Both the position numbers and the translations under genes were made by a program. Shown here one piece after another: positions 16,712 to 26,125 of a DNA stretch of 64,000 bases (position 1 is its first letter; the number at the start of each line of letters is the position of its first letter). Source of the stretch: CAVVEQ01 sp963806635 (GTDB lineage: Bacteria; Chloroflexota; Anaerolineae; Anaerolineales; Anaerolineaceae); NCBI GenBank assembly GCA_963806635.1, contig CAWDZA010000015.1, forward strand, positions 1,550,001 through 1,614,000. The letters are read 5' to 3'. Below the pieces are notes generated by a model. That model saw nothing but the letters and a program-made list of their open reading frames with translations. It did no database searches and had not been told where the DNA came from.

Positions 16712-17165
16712 GCGCGGGAATATGCAGTTTTATGCAGTTTTGGGGGCAAAAACTGCCGATTTCTGCTTGTTTTCTGGATATTTGCGAGGAGCACCGACGA
16801 AGATCGGCGCGACGCGGCATCTGTTTTGATCAATTTTGGATCAAATTCAAGTAGGCGTAGGGCGGGTACCGGTTTTGTACCCGCCATAAAGCACACCTTC
16901 CGCGCTCTTAAACCAAGTGCTTTTGCGAGCCCTTGCGACAGCGATCGCAAGGGCGAAGCAATCTGTATCCAATTCGGGTATAAAAATTTAGATTGCCACG
17001 TCGCGCCGGTCGATGCCGGCGCTCATCTCGCGGAAAGACCACCGGGAGTGCAACCACCTGCATCGAAATGAACGCAACCTCTCGGCCAGCCCTCCCCAAA
17101 TACTTTGTATTTGGGGAGGGCTGGGGTGGGGCCTGATGCTATAATCAACTCACCGGAGGCACGCC
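16712..17165. repeat. Repeat-filled gap between the phage-like operon and the GNAT gene
   Basis: This non-coding stretch holds a REP-like copy at 16782-16823, a GGCGGGTACC/GGTACCCGCC-type hairpin near 16860-16885, an inverted REP-like copy at 16990-17024 and a CCCTCCCCAAAT hairpin at 17090-17131. I see no gene in it. The two REP-like copies face each other, and the right-hand set matches the set inside the phage-like operon at 10434-10584. Confidence 0.7.
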
Positions 17166-17606
17166 ATGACCACCATCAAGACTCCCCACACCAAGCAGGA
17201 ATTCAAGGAATACTACGCGCTGCGCTACCACGTCCTGCGCGAACCGCTCGGGCTTCCAAGGGGCACAGAAAAGGACGATTACGAGGTAATCAGCGAGCAC
17301 TTCATGGCCGTGGATGACCAGACCAGTGAAATCGTCGGCGTGGTCAAGCTCTATGAGGATGAACCCGGGCTGGCGCGCTTCTCCCACCTGGCGGTGCGCG
17401 AAAAGCAGCAGGGCAAGGGTATTGGCCAGCTCCTGGTGGATACCGTGGAAAAACGTGCCCGCGAGCGGGGCTTCAAGCGCATGGGCACCCTCACCCGCAC
17501 CTCCGCGGTGGATGTTTATGAAAAATACGGCTATGAACGGGCAGGCATGGGCAAAAAGCTGTTCGGCAAGCTCCAGTTGATCTGGATGCTCAAGACCCTG
17601 GATTGA
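17166..17606 (+). CDS. GNAT-family N-acetyltransferase
   Basis: A 146-residue protein with the GNAT fold signature: SEIVGVVKLYEDEPGLARFSHLAVREKQQGKGIGQLLVDTVEKRARERGF. The Q/RxxGxG/A acetyl-CoA pyrophosphate loop is QGKGIG. The C-terminal VDVYEKYGYER helix-strand is also typical. It uses acetyl-CoA to acetylate an unknown small molecule or protein N-terminus. It has a short leader and a strong terminator shared with the convergent TerC gene. The substrate cannot be told from sequence. Confidence 0.85.
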   Translation: MTTIKTPHTKQEFKEYYALRYHVLREPLGLPRGTEKDDYEVISEHFMAVDDQTSEIVGVVKLYEDEPGLARFSHLAVREKQQGKGIGQLLVDTVEKRARERGFKRMGTLTRTSAVDVYEKYGYERAGMGKKLFGKLQLIWMLKTLD

Positions 17607-17610
17607 CTCC

Positions 17611-17642
17611 AAAAAAAGGACCCGGTTGCCCGGGTCTTTTTT
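17611..17642. terminator. Bidirectional terminator between GNAT and TerC genes
   Basis: A-run, GACCCGG-TTGC-CCGGGTC stem and T-run, symmetric on both strands. Confidence 0.9.
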
Positions 17643-17643
17643 A

Positions 17644-18513
17644 CTACTCCAAATCAGGTTGCGGTTTCGTGAATGCCCGCTTCACCAGGTTGAACGCCAG
17701 GCGAATCGAACCCGTCAGCGGCGCCAGGATCCACTCCAGCAGCTCGTTGAAGATCGAAAACCCGTGCGCCAGCCAGACCAGCACAAAGCGCAGCTTTTGC
17801 AGCGGTTTGATATGCGCATACGCCAATGATAATAGAATGATGCTCACCGTGATGGCAAAGCGGGTGAGATCTGAGATCTCGATGCCCGCGAATTGCTGCA
17901 CCAGCAGCTCGATGGCGATCGCCAGGATCAGGATATACGCCGCCGATTTTAGAACCGGCTCCTTTTCCACCAGCACCGAGAACCACCCCGCCGCAAAGCG
18001 CATCGCCAGGATCCCGATGAACACCCCCAGCATCACCACCCAGAATTTATCCGAGAGCGCCACCGCCGCCACCACATTATCCAAACTGAACGCCAGATCA
18101 GCCAGCTCCACCGATAAAACCACCGACCAGAAAGTATCCTGCTTGACCGCGCGGATCTCTTCATCTTCTTCATCCTCGTTCGCCATGCCCAGGTTCTCGA
18201 ACGCCAGGTGGATCAAATAGAGCGCGCCTACCACATTCAGCCATGGGTTGCGGATGATGAAATTGGCAGCCAGCAGCATCAGCCCGCGCCCAACGTACGC
18301 CCCCAGCAAGCCCACCTTAAGCGCTGCGGATCGTTGGTTGCCCAGGATGCCGTGCAGCGAGTCGCCGAACTTTTGAAGGCCCCGCGGCCAGGGAATAGGC
18401 TCATCCTTGGGCAGCTTCACCACCAGGGTGCCCAGCACCGCAGCATTATCGATGGAAAGCAATCCTTCCAGGAAGATCAATTGCAGAATAATGACCAGGA
18501 TCGAGTAATCCAT
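17644..18513 (-). CDS. TerC-family integral membrane protein
   Basis: A 289-residue protein with seven or more membrane segments. The TerC pattern is clear: LIFLEGLLSIDNAAVLG near the N-terminus and VELADLAFSLDNVVAAVALS in the middle, each with the conserved Asp-Asn pair. A cytoplasmic acidic loop (NEDEEDEEIRAV) separates the halves. TerC-like proteins export Mn2+ or take part in metal insertion and tellurite resistance. A Mn2+ role is possible because an Nramp-type importer is encoded at 37.4 kb, but the two are not linked. Confidence 0.85.
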   Translation of the reverse strand: MDYSILVIILQLIFLEGLLSIDNAAVLGTLVVKLPKDEPIPWPRGLQKFGDSLHGILGNQRSAALKVGLLGAYVGRGLMLLAANFIIRNPWLNVVGALYLIHLAFENLGMANEDEEDEEIRAVKQDTFWSVVLSVELADLAFSLDNVVAAVALSDKFWVVMLGVFIGILAMRFAAGWFSVLVEKEPVLKSAAYILILAIAIELLVQQFAGIEISDLTRFAITVSIILLSLAYAHIKPLQKLRFVLVWLAHGFSIFNELLEWILAPLTGSIRLAFNLVKRAFTKPQPDLE

Positions 18514-18673
18514 ATTCTCTCCAATCAGATTGGCAAAAAAGCAAATTAGAGTTTACCGATTTCTCTCCGAAGCAGGCAAGTGAAGGAAGGCATGATTTTT
18601 GCTGTAATTCATTTAAACCGGGGGTCATGCTCGGATCACCCGAAATGCTATAATGAAGTTCCCGAATTAACCC

Positions 18674-19774
18674 ATGTCCAAAACCCCGCTGCGCTTGTCC
18701 CGGTGCATCTTTCTGCTCACTTTTCTCGCCATCACTTTTATCCTGGCTGGCTGCAGCTCCCCTGTGGTTTCGGGGCAGCAATTCGATCCCACAGGGCAAT
18801 CCCACTCCACATCCACCCCCGAGGCTCTCGCCGGCGGTCATCTGCAGGTGTGGTTCACCGATCCCGAGGGCATCCGTGATGGCGCTGAGCCGCTCCTGGG
18901 CATCCTGGATGCCATCCAATCTGCGCGAACATCCATCGATCTCGCCATCTACAGCTTTTCCCAGCCGCAGATCGCCTCCGTCCTGCTGGATGCGCAGAAG
19001 CGGGGGGTGAAAGTGCGCCTGGTGATGGAGAGCGATAACCTGGGCAAGGAGATTCCCCGCAAGCTGCTCGCGGCTGGCATTCCCATTGTTGGCGACGGGC
19101 AAGATAGCCTGATGCACGATAAATTCATGGTCGTGGATGGCGTCACAGTCCTGACCGGCTCGGTCAATTACACGCAGAGCGGGCTGATGGAGGATAATAA
19201 CTTCCTGCTGCGTGTGGATGACAGCTCGATCGCGGACGCCTACAGCGCGGAATTCGAGAGCATGTTCACCGAAAAGCACTTCGGCGAGGAGGATCTTTCC
19301 CCCACCGCAAAAACCCGGTTTTCTCTCGGCAGCACCCCCGTGGAAGTCTATTTTTCACCCGAGGATGGCATCGCTGCCCGCCTGGCAGACCTGGCGGAAG
19401 GATCTGACCGGAGTATTCACTTCCTGGCTTACACTTTCACCCTGGATGACCTCGGGCAGCAGCTCATCGATATAAGCCGCTCGGGGGTGAATGTTCAGGG
19501 TGTTTTTGAAGGCGGTATGCTCCCCGGCAGCACCGGCAGCGAGTACGATTCCTTCCGCCGCGCCGGGTTGGAGATCCGCCAGGACGGCAACCCGAACCTG
19601 ATGCATGAAAAGCTCTTCGTCATCGATGGCAACACCGTGGTGCTGGGTTCCTATAACTTCACCCGTGCCGCCGACGAGCGCAACGACGAAAATCTGCTTG
19701 TCATCCACGATAGCCAGATCGCGAGCCTGTTTGAATCTGAATTTCAACGCGTTTTTCAGAAAGCACAACCTTGA
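18674..19774 (+). CDS. Phospholipase D-like lipoprotein
   Basis: A 366-residue lipoprotein (lipobox ITFILAGC, Cys near residue 27). Two HKD catalytic motifs are present: HDKFMVVDG with GSVNYTQSG at about residue 148, and HEKLFVIDG with GSYNFTRAADERNDENLLVI at about residue 311. The paired HxK(x4)D halves form one active site that makes a phospho-His intermediate. Exported PLD-like proteins may act on phospholipids or nucleic acids, and the substrate is not known. It lies 18 bases before an M20 peptidase gene and is probably co-transcribed with it. Confidence 0.85.
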   Translation: MSKTPLRLSRCIFLLTFLAITFILAGCSSPVVSGQQFDPTGQSHSTSTPEALAGGHLQVWFTDPEGIRDGAEPLLGILDAIQSARTSIDLAIYSFSQPQIASVLLDAQKRGVKVRLVMESDNLGKEIPRKLLAAGIPIVGDGQDSLMHDKFMVVDGVTVLTGSVNYTQSGLMEDNNFLLRVDDSSIADAYSAEFESMFTEKHFGEEDLSPTAKTRFSLGSTPVEVYFSPEDGIAARLADLAEGSDRSIHFLAYTFTLDDLGQQLIDISRSGVNVQGVFEGGMLPGSTGSEYDSFRRAGLEIRQDGNPNLMHEKLFVIDGNTVVLGSYNFTRAADERNDENLLVIHDSQIASLFESEFQRVFQKAQP

Positions 19775-19792
19775 GCTCCAAAAGGACCAGCC

Positions 19793-21253
19793 ATGACAAC
19801 CATCCTCATCCTGCTTCTCGCCGCCCTGCTCTTCCTGGTAGCATTCATCTTGTTGCGCACCCTGCTCTTCCGCGTGCCTTCGGTCACCCCCCAGCCCATA
19901 CCCGAAGAAACCTTTTACCCCAACATCATCGCCAGCGCGCTTTCGGCTGCCATCCACTGCCGGACGGTCTCGGATCACGATGAATCAAAGGTGGATCCGC
20001 ACCCCTTTCGCCAGCTCAAGCTGGAGCTGGAAAAGAGCTTCCCGCGCGTGCACCGCACCCTGCAGCGGATCGACCTGGGCACGCCCAGCCTGTTGTTCCA
20101 CTGGCCTGGTTCCCAGCCCGGGCTTGACCCCATCGTCCTCACCGCCCACCTGGATGTCGTCCCGGTGGACCCGGCCACAGAATCCAATTGGAAGTACCCA
20201 CCCTTCGCAGGCGAGATCGCGGATGGCTATATCTGGGGTCGCGGCGCGGTGGATTGCAAAGGGCAGGTGATTTCCATTTTGCAGGCCGTGGAGCATTTGA
20301 TCGGCAATGGTTTCAAACCCAGCCGTTCCATTTACCTCGCCTTCGGGCACGATGAGGAAACCTCGGGCGCGCACGGCGCACCGCGCATTGCCGCCTGGCT
20401 CAAATCGCAGGCCATCCACCCGGAGTTCGTTTTGGATGAGGGCACCGCCGTGGTCACAGGGTTCCTGCCGGGCGTGAAGATCCCCACCGGGCTGATCGGT
20501 ATCGCAGAGAAAGGCTACCTCACCCTCGAGCTCGAGCACCAGGCAAAGGGCGGTCACTCTGCCATGCCGCCCGCCAGCACAGCCATCGGTACGCTTGCCG
20601 CGGCCATCACGCGGCTGGAGAAAAACCCCTTCCCCGCCCATCCGCAGGAACTGCGTGAGCTGTTCCGAAGGTTGGGTTCCAACGCCCCCTTCCTCTACCA
20701 GCTCGTCTTTGCCAACCTGTGGCTCTTTGCCCCCCTTGCCGCCCGGGTAATTGGCAAGCTCCCTGCCGCCAACGCTTCCATCCGCACCACCTGCGCTGCC
20801 ACAATGATTAATGGCGGCGTGCAGGAAAACGTCCTGCCCCAAACTGTCTCCGCGCTGCTCAACCTGCGCCTCTTTCCGGGGGATACCGTCGCTTATGCCT
20901 GTGAAAGGGTACGCAAAGTGATCGCCAACCCTGATATTAAATTACACGCGTTGGAAGGGCGCGCCCTGGAAGCCACAAGTCAGTCTCCGTCAGTTTCGAG
21001 CGCTTACCGCGCCATCGAAAGGATCTCAGCCGGGCTCTTTGGCAACATTCCGTTTGTGCCGGTGCTGATCGCCGGAATGACCGACGCCCGTTATTACACC
21101 CTGGTAAGTGAAAACGTGTACCGCTTTTCCCCGCTGCAGATGGGTCCCGAAGACCTGGCTGGACTGCATGGGGTGAATGAACGAATCTCAATCGATGGTT
21201 TGGTAAATATGGCGCGGTTTTATTACGCCCTGCTTAAGGACCAGGCTGCCTGA
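19793..21253 (+). CDS. M20-family metallopeptidase with N-terminal membrane anchor
   Basis: A 486-residue protein. Residues 1-25 form a transmembrane anchor (MTTILILLLAALLFLVAFILL). The dizinc peptidase motifs follow in order: VLTAHLDVVPVD, WGRGAVDCKG and FGHDEETSG. A dimerisation domain and the C-terminal IAGMTDARYY complete the M20 layout. The length and anchor resemble the mammalian PM20D1-like subfamily of carboxypeptidases and N-acyl amino acid hydrolases. The substrate is unknown. Confidence 0.85.
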   Translation: MTTILILLLAALLFLVAFILLRTLLFRVPSVTPQPIPEETFYPNIIASALSAAIHCRTVSDHDESKVDPHPFRQLKLELEKSFPRVHRTLQRIDLGTPSLLFHWPGSQPGLDPIVLTAHLDVVPVDPATESNWKYPPFAGEIADGYIWGRGAVDCKGQVISILQAVEHLIGNGFKPSRSIYLAFGHDEETSGAHGAPRIAAWLKSQAIHPEFVLDEGTAVVTGFLPGVKIPTGLIGIAEKGYLTLELEHQAKGGHSAMPPASTAIGTLAAAITRLEKNPFPAHPQELRELFRRLGSNAPFLYQLVFANLWLFAPLAARVIGKLPAANASIRTTCAATMINGGVQENVLPQTVSALLNLRLFPGDTVAYACERVRKVIANPDIKLHALEGRALEATSQSPSVSSAYRAIERISAGLFGNIPFVPVLIAGMTDARYYTLVSENVYRFSPLQMGPEDLAGLHGVNERISIDGLVNMARFYYALLKDQAA

Positions 21254-21263
21254 CCTTATTCGA

Positions 21264-22271
21264 TCACCTTTCGATCGTCACCCGCATTACCGATCTATCC
21301 ACCGCCCCGAATCGGTATTTGTAATCCTCATTCCCCCGCATGAAATCGAACTCCGCATGCCCCGTCTCGATGGCGTATCGGATCAAATTCGCCAGCAGCA
21401 CCCAGCCGGGAGAATACTCCGAAAACTTGAAATCCAGGCCGGAATTGTAGATCCACATCTTGTCCAGGTAATCAAAATTGAGATACCCGGCGGCCTTCTC
21501 ACCCTTCACCTCCAGGAATGCCAGCTGCAGGCAGCCAGCCTCAAAGGCACAGCGCACCGCCAGTTGCATGTGAGCACGCATCGCGGGGGTCAGAAATTTC
21601 GCCTTGTCCTCGTCGTTGGACATCAACCGCAGGAAACCCTCGGTTTCCGCTTCCAGCCTGGAGCCATCCTCCACGATATACCAGCGTACCTCTCCAGCAG
21701 CCTCCTCCGCTCGGCGCATCTTTCGACGGATCTCGTGGCGCTGTTTCTTATCGATCCCGGTTAAATAGGTCTCCCAATTCGCAGGAAGGGGGATAAAGGG
21801 CGAGTGCTGCAGACGGGTCGCTTCCTGGCTCATGCCTGCCTCGCTGGCAGCCTGCGCGAGCGCCAACAGGCTGGGGGAATTTTCCAGAATGTTGAAAAGA
21901 TCGACGGTCTCCCAATCCAATCCGGAATCCGGTAAGAATTCCATTAAGCCTTTAAGGAAAGGTCGCAGGTCCTGCTCGCGGACGATCAGATCAAGATAAT
22001 CTGAGATCTCGATACTTCCCAGGAACATCAGGCAACGTTTCCCATCCCTTTCCGTCAGGAAAAATGGGGCAATGCCAACCAGGCTGTTCTCGTTCTCCGC
22101 GGTAATGATGGCCAGCTCTGCCTGCGGCCACTCGCCCCCGCCGCGCGTCTGCCACCAGGTCTTCAAGTATTCAAACCGTAAAAATGGAACATGGCTGATG
22201 CTTTGCTCCAACAGCTCGTTCCACTCATCCTCTAATGAATCCGGGAATTCCCGGTGCAATGTGAATTTCAA
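21264..22271 (-). CDS. BioF2/FemAB-like GNAT acyltransferase
   Basis: A 335-residue two-lobed GNAT protein. It has LRFEYLKTWWQTRG and LVGIAPFFL in the N-lobe, a linking segment with YLTGIDKKQRHEIRRKMRRAEEA, and ECL-like CLQLAFLEVKGEKAAGYLNFDYLDKMWIYNSGLDFKFSEYSPGWVLLANLIRYAIETGHAEFDFMRGNEDYKYRFGA. The GLD...SPG and FDFMRGNEDYKxRF blocks are characteristic of the BioF2-like (CelD-type) family associated with polysaccharide or peptidoglycan modification. It converges with the M20 gene and lies downstream of the response regulator on the same strand. Confidence 0.8.
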   Translation of the reverse strand: MKFTLHREFPDSLEDEWNELLEQSISHVPFLRFEYLKTWWQTRGGGEWPQAELAIITAENENSLVGIAPFFLTERDGKRCLMFLGSIEISDYLDLIVREQDLRPFLKGLMEFLPDSGLDWETVDLFNILENSPSLLALAQAASEAGMSQEATRLQHSPFIPLPANWETYLTGIDKKQRHEIRRKMRRAEEAAGEVRWYIVEDGSRLEAETEGFLRLMSNDEDKAKFLTPAMRAHMQLAVRCAFEAGCLQLAFLEVKGEKAAGYLNFDYLDKMWIYNSGLDFKFSEYSPGWVLLANLIRYAIETGHAEFDFMRGNEDYKYRFGAVDRSVMRVTIER

Positions 22272-22290
22272 ATGGGTACCTCAAAGTGAA

Positions 22291-22989
22291 TTATTGCAGT
22301 GATTCTTCCTGCTCCAGCCGGTAGCCGTAGCCCCGCACGGTGACCACCCGGGTGGGATGGGAGGGATCGGGTTCGATCTTCTTGCGCAGCAGCCAGATAT
22401 AACGCCGCACGGCCGTGGTTTCCTCCGCCCGGCTGGCGCCCCACATCTCTTCGATCAACTCCGCCTCCGAGATGGCCTTCCCCTTGCGGCGAGCCAGGAC
22501 CTCCAGCAGCCGGAACTCGGTGGGGGTCAGTGCCAGCAGCGCGCCGCCCGAAGTGGCCTCGTGTTTATCCAGGTCGATCACCAGCGTCCCACAGCGCAAA
22601 ATATTTTCACCGCTGCCCTGCTGCGAGCGCGAGCGGGTGAGCACCGCCTGGATGCGGGCTGCCAGCTCGGCAAACGAAAAAGGTTTCGTGACGTAGTCAT
22701 CCACCCCCAGGCGGAAGCCGCGCAGCTTATCCGCCTCGGCTGTCTTACCGGTGAGCAGGATGATGGGGATATCACACATTTCCCGCAGCCGCGCGCAGGT
22801 CTCCCAGCCGTCCATCCCGGGCATCATCACATCCAGCACCGCCAGCGCAGGGTGCACCTGGTAAGCCTGCCGGATGGCCTCCTGCCCGGAGTGGGCAATG
22901 AGGATCTCGTAGGGGTGATCCTGGAAATACTCCGAAACGAATTTCAGCAGGGTGGCGTCGTCATCGACAAAAAGGATCTTATCCTTCAT
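22291..22989 (-). CDS. OmpR/PhoB-family response regulator
   Basis: A 232-residue regulator starting MKDKILFVDDD at the ATG 22989. A longer in-frame start at 23055 would place 22 residues of non-domain sequence in front and is less likely. The receiver domain has acidic DDD at the N-terminus and phospho-acceptor Asp53 in AVLDVMMPGMDG, plus the conserved T/K pair (LLTGKTAEAD, YVTKPFS). The winged-helix DNA-binding domain follows (LTPTEFRLLEVLARRKGKAISEAELIEEMW, VRRYIWLLRKKI, VVTVRGYGYRL). It overlaps the histidine kinase stop by 11 bases, so it is the cognate partner. Confidence 0.9.
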   Translation of the reverse strand: MKDKILFVDDDATLLKFVSEYFQDHPYEILIAHSGQEAIRQAYQVHPALAVLDVMMPGMDGWETCARLREMCDIPIILLTGKTAEADKLRGFRLGVDDYVTKPFSFAELAARIQAVLTRSRSQQGSGENILRCGTLVIDLDKHEATSGGALLALTPTEFRLLEVLARRKGKAISEAELIEEMWGASRAEETTAVRRYIWLLRKKIEPDPSHPTRVVTVRGYGYRLEQEESLQ

Positions 22990-25183
22990 TTTTATCCAAA
23001 TCCATCTCCGCCAGGGGCAGCCAGCAGGTGAACTGCGCTCCTCCCTCGGGTACATTGCAGACTTCGATGCTTCCTTCCATTGCCTCCAGCAGCCGCTTCA
23101 CAATATACAACCCCATGCCATGCCCATAGACCTCGCGGTCATCCTCGGTATTGTACCTGTAAAAGCGGTCAAAGAGATAGGCAAAGGCGCCTTCGGGGAT
23201 GCCTGCGCCCTGATCCGCAACGGAGAACCATGCTCTTGACCCTTTGCTTCCAGCCCGCACTGTGATCCCGCCATCCGGTGCGTATTTGATCGCGTTATCC
23301 AGCAGGTGAAAAAGGATGCTGTTAAGCGCGTTCTCATCCGCCAGCACCTCAGGCGCCGGGTCGGGGATCTGCCAAATCACACGATTGGCATCCCCCAGGT
23401 GCGTCATCTGCCGCTGGATGGTGGCAGTCACGCGCGAAAGCGCCAGCGGCGCGATCGTGAGCGGCATCCTGCCCGCATCCAGGGCGGAAATATCCAGGAT
23501 GGTCTCCACAAAACGCGTCAGGCGGTTGATCTCCCCCCGCACCAATTCCAGCGAACCTTTCGTCCTCGCCGGCAGACGATTGCCCTGTTTCAGCACCAGC
23601 TCGATCCCCCCATTGATATTGGTCAAGGGGGCGCGAAGTTCGTGCGAGACGAGCGAAACGAAATCGGATTTCAGCTCATCCAGTTTTTGCAGCTCGCGGT
23701 TCTGCTTTTCCAGGCGGTTCAGGGCCACGCTCAGGTTGGCTGTTTCTTCCGCCACCTTCCCCGCCAGTTGCTGGTTCATTTTCGCCAGGGCATCGTGCGC
23801 ACTCGCAATCTGCTCATAGGCGTTCTGCAGATCCTGCTGCTGCTTCTTCAACTCGCGCAGGTCGTGGGCAGTCCCCGCCAGGCTCAAGCGCTCATCCTCG
23901 CCCGCCCGGATCGGCTGAAGAGACAAACTCACCGGAATGCTCTCCCCGCTACGCGCCAGAAGCTCCTTTTCGCCCGCCCAGCCATCCCTGCGCAACTGCG
24001 CAAACGGCGGCAGAGGGGGGTCTTCCGCCAACAGGCGCTGCAGACGCGTTCCCAGCACCTCCTGGGAATGATTGATTCCGGTGATCCGCAGGAATGCCGG
24101 GTTGACCATCCGCAGCCGTCCTTCCCGGTCGCACACGAAGGCGGGCTCGGAAATGCTGTTGACCAGGCTGGCGTACTGGATGAACTGCTGCTCGCCCGTG
24201 CTGATCCCCTGCCGGATGATCAGCCCGATCCCCAGGATCACCGTCACCCACAGCCCCAGGGAATTCGTTGCCCCGCTGAACTGCCAGAAGAAGAGAGAAT
24301 ACCAGCCCAGCAGCACAACCAGCAGCACCGGCAGCAGCTTCTGGAAGCGTGCAATCGGCGGATTCGGCCGCTCGGCGGCGGCTTCTTTTTTCCGGTGAAG
24401 CTGGCTGACACCCGCCAGAATGAAGAGACCATCGCCGATTATCCAGCCCAGGTCCACCATGCTTCCAGACTGATAGCCGCGTGTATTCAGAAGGTATACA
24501 AAGAAAAGATCACTTACGGTGAAAGCGAATAGCCCGCCCAGGATCCATAAAAAAGCGGGATCCACCCTGCGCGGGTCGCTGAGCAGAAAAAGGTCTAGAA
24601 CGATCACCAGCAGCAGCAGGTCCACCAATGGGAAGAGGATGATCACCCAGCTTCGGGGTTGAAAACCAGCCTCGGAACCATAGAGCGGCTGAAAGACCAC
24701 CAGCCAGGTGAGCACCACAACCGCTGTGGTGGTGATGAAAGTGTCCATCAGCAGCATCGCCCGGCTGGCAGACGCCCGCACCACCCGCGGATAAACTGCG
24801 ATCCCCGCCGCCAGCAGCAGCGTCCCAATCGGGTACAGCCAGAAACCCGCCTCGCCCGGTAGATTGACGCCAGGCTCAGCCGCCCCGGCGATAAATCTGG
24901 CCAGGTCGCCGAGCGTGCTCACTGCCAGCCCAATCGTGATCCACAGCCACGCCTTCCGCAGCTCCGCAGAATCCACCCGGGATTTCACCCGCCAGGCTTG
25001 CCAGGCAGCTGCCGCCCCTGTAAAGACCAGCACCAGCGTGCCGGCATAGAACCGCTCGTAGGCACTCCCCCCTCCCCAGATCAACCAGGTCAGGTAAAGT
25101 CCGACGAAGAGACAGCCAGTCACGATTACCACTTTCGGGGAATTCACACTGCCATCCGTACCGTTCTCAATCGTTCTGGTCAT
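22979..25183 (-). CDS. Membrane-bound PAS sensor histidine kinase
   Basis: A 734-residue kinase. The first ~320 residues contain about nine membrane segments and resemble a 7TM/MASE-like sensor. A PAS domain follows (EPAFVCDREGRLRMVNPAFLRITG), then a coiled coil. The HisKA box is SLVSHELRAPL with phospho-acceptor His at residue 514. The HATPase has the N box (LFHLLDNAIKYAP), G1 (VADQGAGIPEG), F box (FDRFYRY) and G2 (GHGMGLYIVK). The signal is unknown. It is co-transcribed with the downstream response regulator and the upstream CPBP protease gene. Confidence 0.9.
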   Translation of the reverse strand: MTRTIENGTDGSVNSPKVVIVTGCLFVGLYLTWLIWGGGSAYERFYAGTLVLVFTGAAAAWQAWRVKSRVDSAELRKAWLWITIGLAVSTLGDLARFIAGAAEPGVNLPGEAGFWLYPIGTLLLAAGIAVYPRVVRASASRAMLLMDTFITTTAVVVLTWLVVFQPLYGSEAGFQPRSWVIILFPLVDLLLLVIVLDLFLLSDPRRVDPAFLWILGGLFAFTVSDLFFVYLLNTRGYQSGSMVDLGWIIGDGLFILAGVSQLHRKKEAAAERPNPPIARFQKLLPVLLVVLLGWYSLFFWQFSGATNSLGLWVTVILGIGLIIRQGISTGEQQFIQYASLVNSISEPAFVCDREGRLRMVNPAFLRITGINHSQEVLGTRLQRLLAEDPPLPPFAQLRRDGWAGEKELLARSGESIPVSLSLQPIRAGEDERLSLAGTAHDLRELKKQQQDLQNAYEQIASAHDALAKMNQQLAGKVAEETANLSVALNRLEKQNRELQKLDELKSDFVSLVSHELRAPLTNINGGIELVLKQGNRLPARTKGSLELVRGEINRLTRFVETILDISALDAGRMPLTIAPLALSRVTATIQRQMTHLGDANRVIWQIPDPAPEVLADENALNSILFHLLDNAIKYAPDGGITVRAGSKGSRAWFSVADQGAGIPEGAFAYLFDRFYRYNTEDDREVYGHGMGLYIVKRLLEAMEGSIEVCNVPEGGAQFTCWLPLAEMDLDKNEG

Positions 25184-25204
25184 TTTCGATTTCTTGGCTT
25201 TGTC

Positions 25205-25991
25205 TTAGACCGCGATCATGGGGAAAAGCCCCAGAATAACCAGGTTGCATACTGCGTGCGCAAAGATCGCAGCCTCCACGCTTGTCCTTTTACGCAAAAC
25301 CCCCAAACCCACGCCCAGCAGCAAACCAGGCAGGAAAAGGTTGCAGCCGGAAGGATAAAGCCGTAAAAAGTAGCGCGCTCATCAGCACAGTTCCCCATTC
25401 CCCCAGGCGTTCTCCCAGCCAGTCAAAGAGTATTCCTCGAAAGTAATTTTCCTCCGCCCAGGGCAGCAGGGTGAGCGTAAAAAGCAGCACCATTACCCGT
25501 CCGGCAGGCGCAAGGACAGGATTGACATTCATCGATGGGAAGGACGGAATGAGATTTGATTCAATGGAAAGGATAAATATCGTTCCCAGCCCCAACCCCA
25601 GCCCTGCCAGACCTGCCGAAGCCAATGCTCCGCTTCTTATCGTAAAAACTTTGCCCGGCGCAACACGCTTCACGCGCAGCAGAAACCACGCCAGCATCAA
25701 CGCCTGCCAGAACAGCAGGACCAGCAATCGATTAATGAGCGCCAAGGTGATCTGTAAAAGAGAATGCCAGAAATCACCTGCGAATACGGTGTAAGCCAGG
25801 CACATGCACAGAAAATATCCCCCAGGCACAATATAAGCCCAGATGGCGATGAGCAGCGGGGAATCCCAATGCCAACCGCGGTTTCGAATGAAATAATCCC
25901 CCACAAGCGCCAGGGCAAATACCAGCAACCCGATCGCCAGCGTGACCAGCGCCATCACCTTGATCGATTCGGAGAGGTCAGTTCTGCGCAC
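25205..25991 (-). CDS. CPBP-family intramembrane protease, frame broken near the end
   Basis: It starts MRRTDLSESIKVMALVTL and has about six membrane helices. The CPBP glutamate motif is WAEENYFRGILFDWLGE. One base appears to be missing near 25345 in a C/T-rich stretch. In the restored frame the protein continues LPGLLLGVGLGVLRKRTSVEAAIFAHAVCNLVILGLF and ends at the TAA 25205-25207. The HAVCN block is the final CPBP motif, which supports the repair. The family includes CAAX prenyl proteases and Abi proteins. It lies 21 bases before the histidine kinase start. Confidence 0.75.
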
Positions 25992-26125
25992 AACTGCATT
26001 GAGGACTAAAAAGAGCGCTGCAAAGAATAATCCCGCCCACCAGCAGGGATGCGAGAGTGGCTCGCCTGCTGCGAGCCACTCTGTTTGAATCGGGATTCTG
26101 CGGTGTTTCGATCATCCGCCCGGCA

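Noticed and set aside
10434..17131. Possible CRISPR array from the repeated TCATTGCGAGGAGC elements
   Set aside because: Copies are kilobases apart, palindromic and not regularly spaced; no cas genes are present.
18514..18673. Manganese riboswitch (yybP-ykoY) upstream of the TerC gene
   Set aside because: TerC genes often carry it, but the conserved loops are not seen in this gap.
23306..24532. A 408-codon plus-strand open frame opposite the histidine kinase
   Set aside because: No domain or ribosome site; the kinase motifs on the minus strand are unequivocal.
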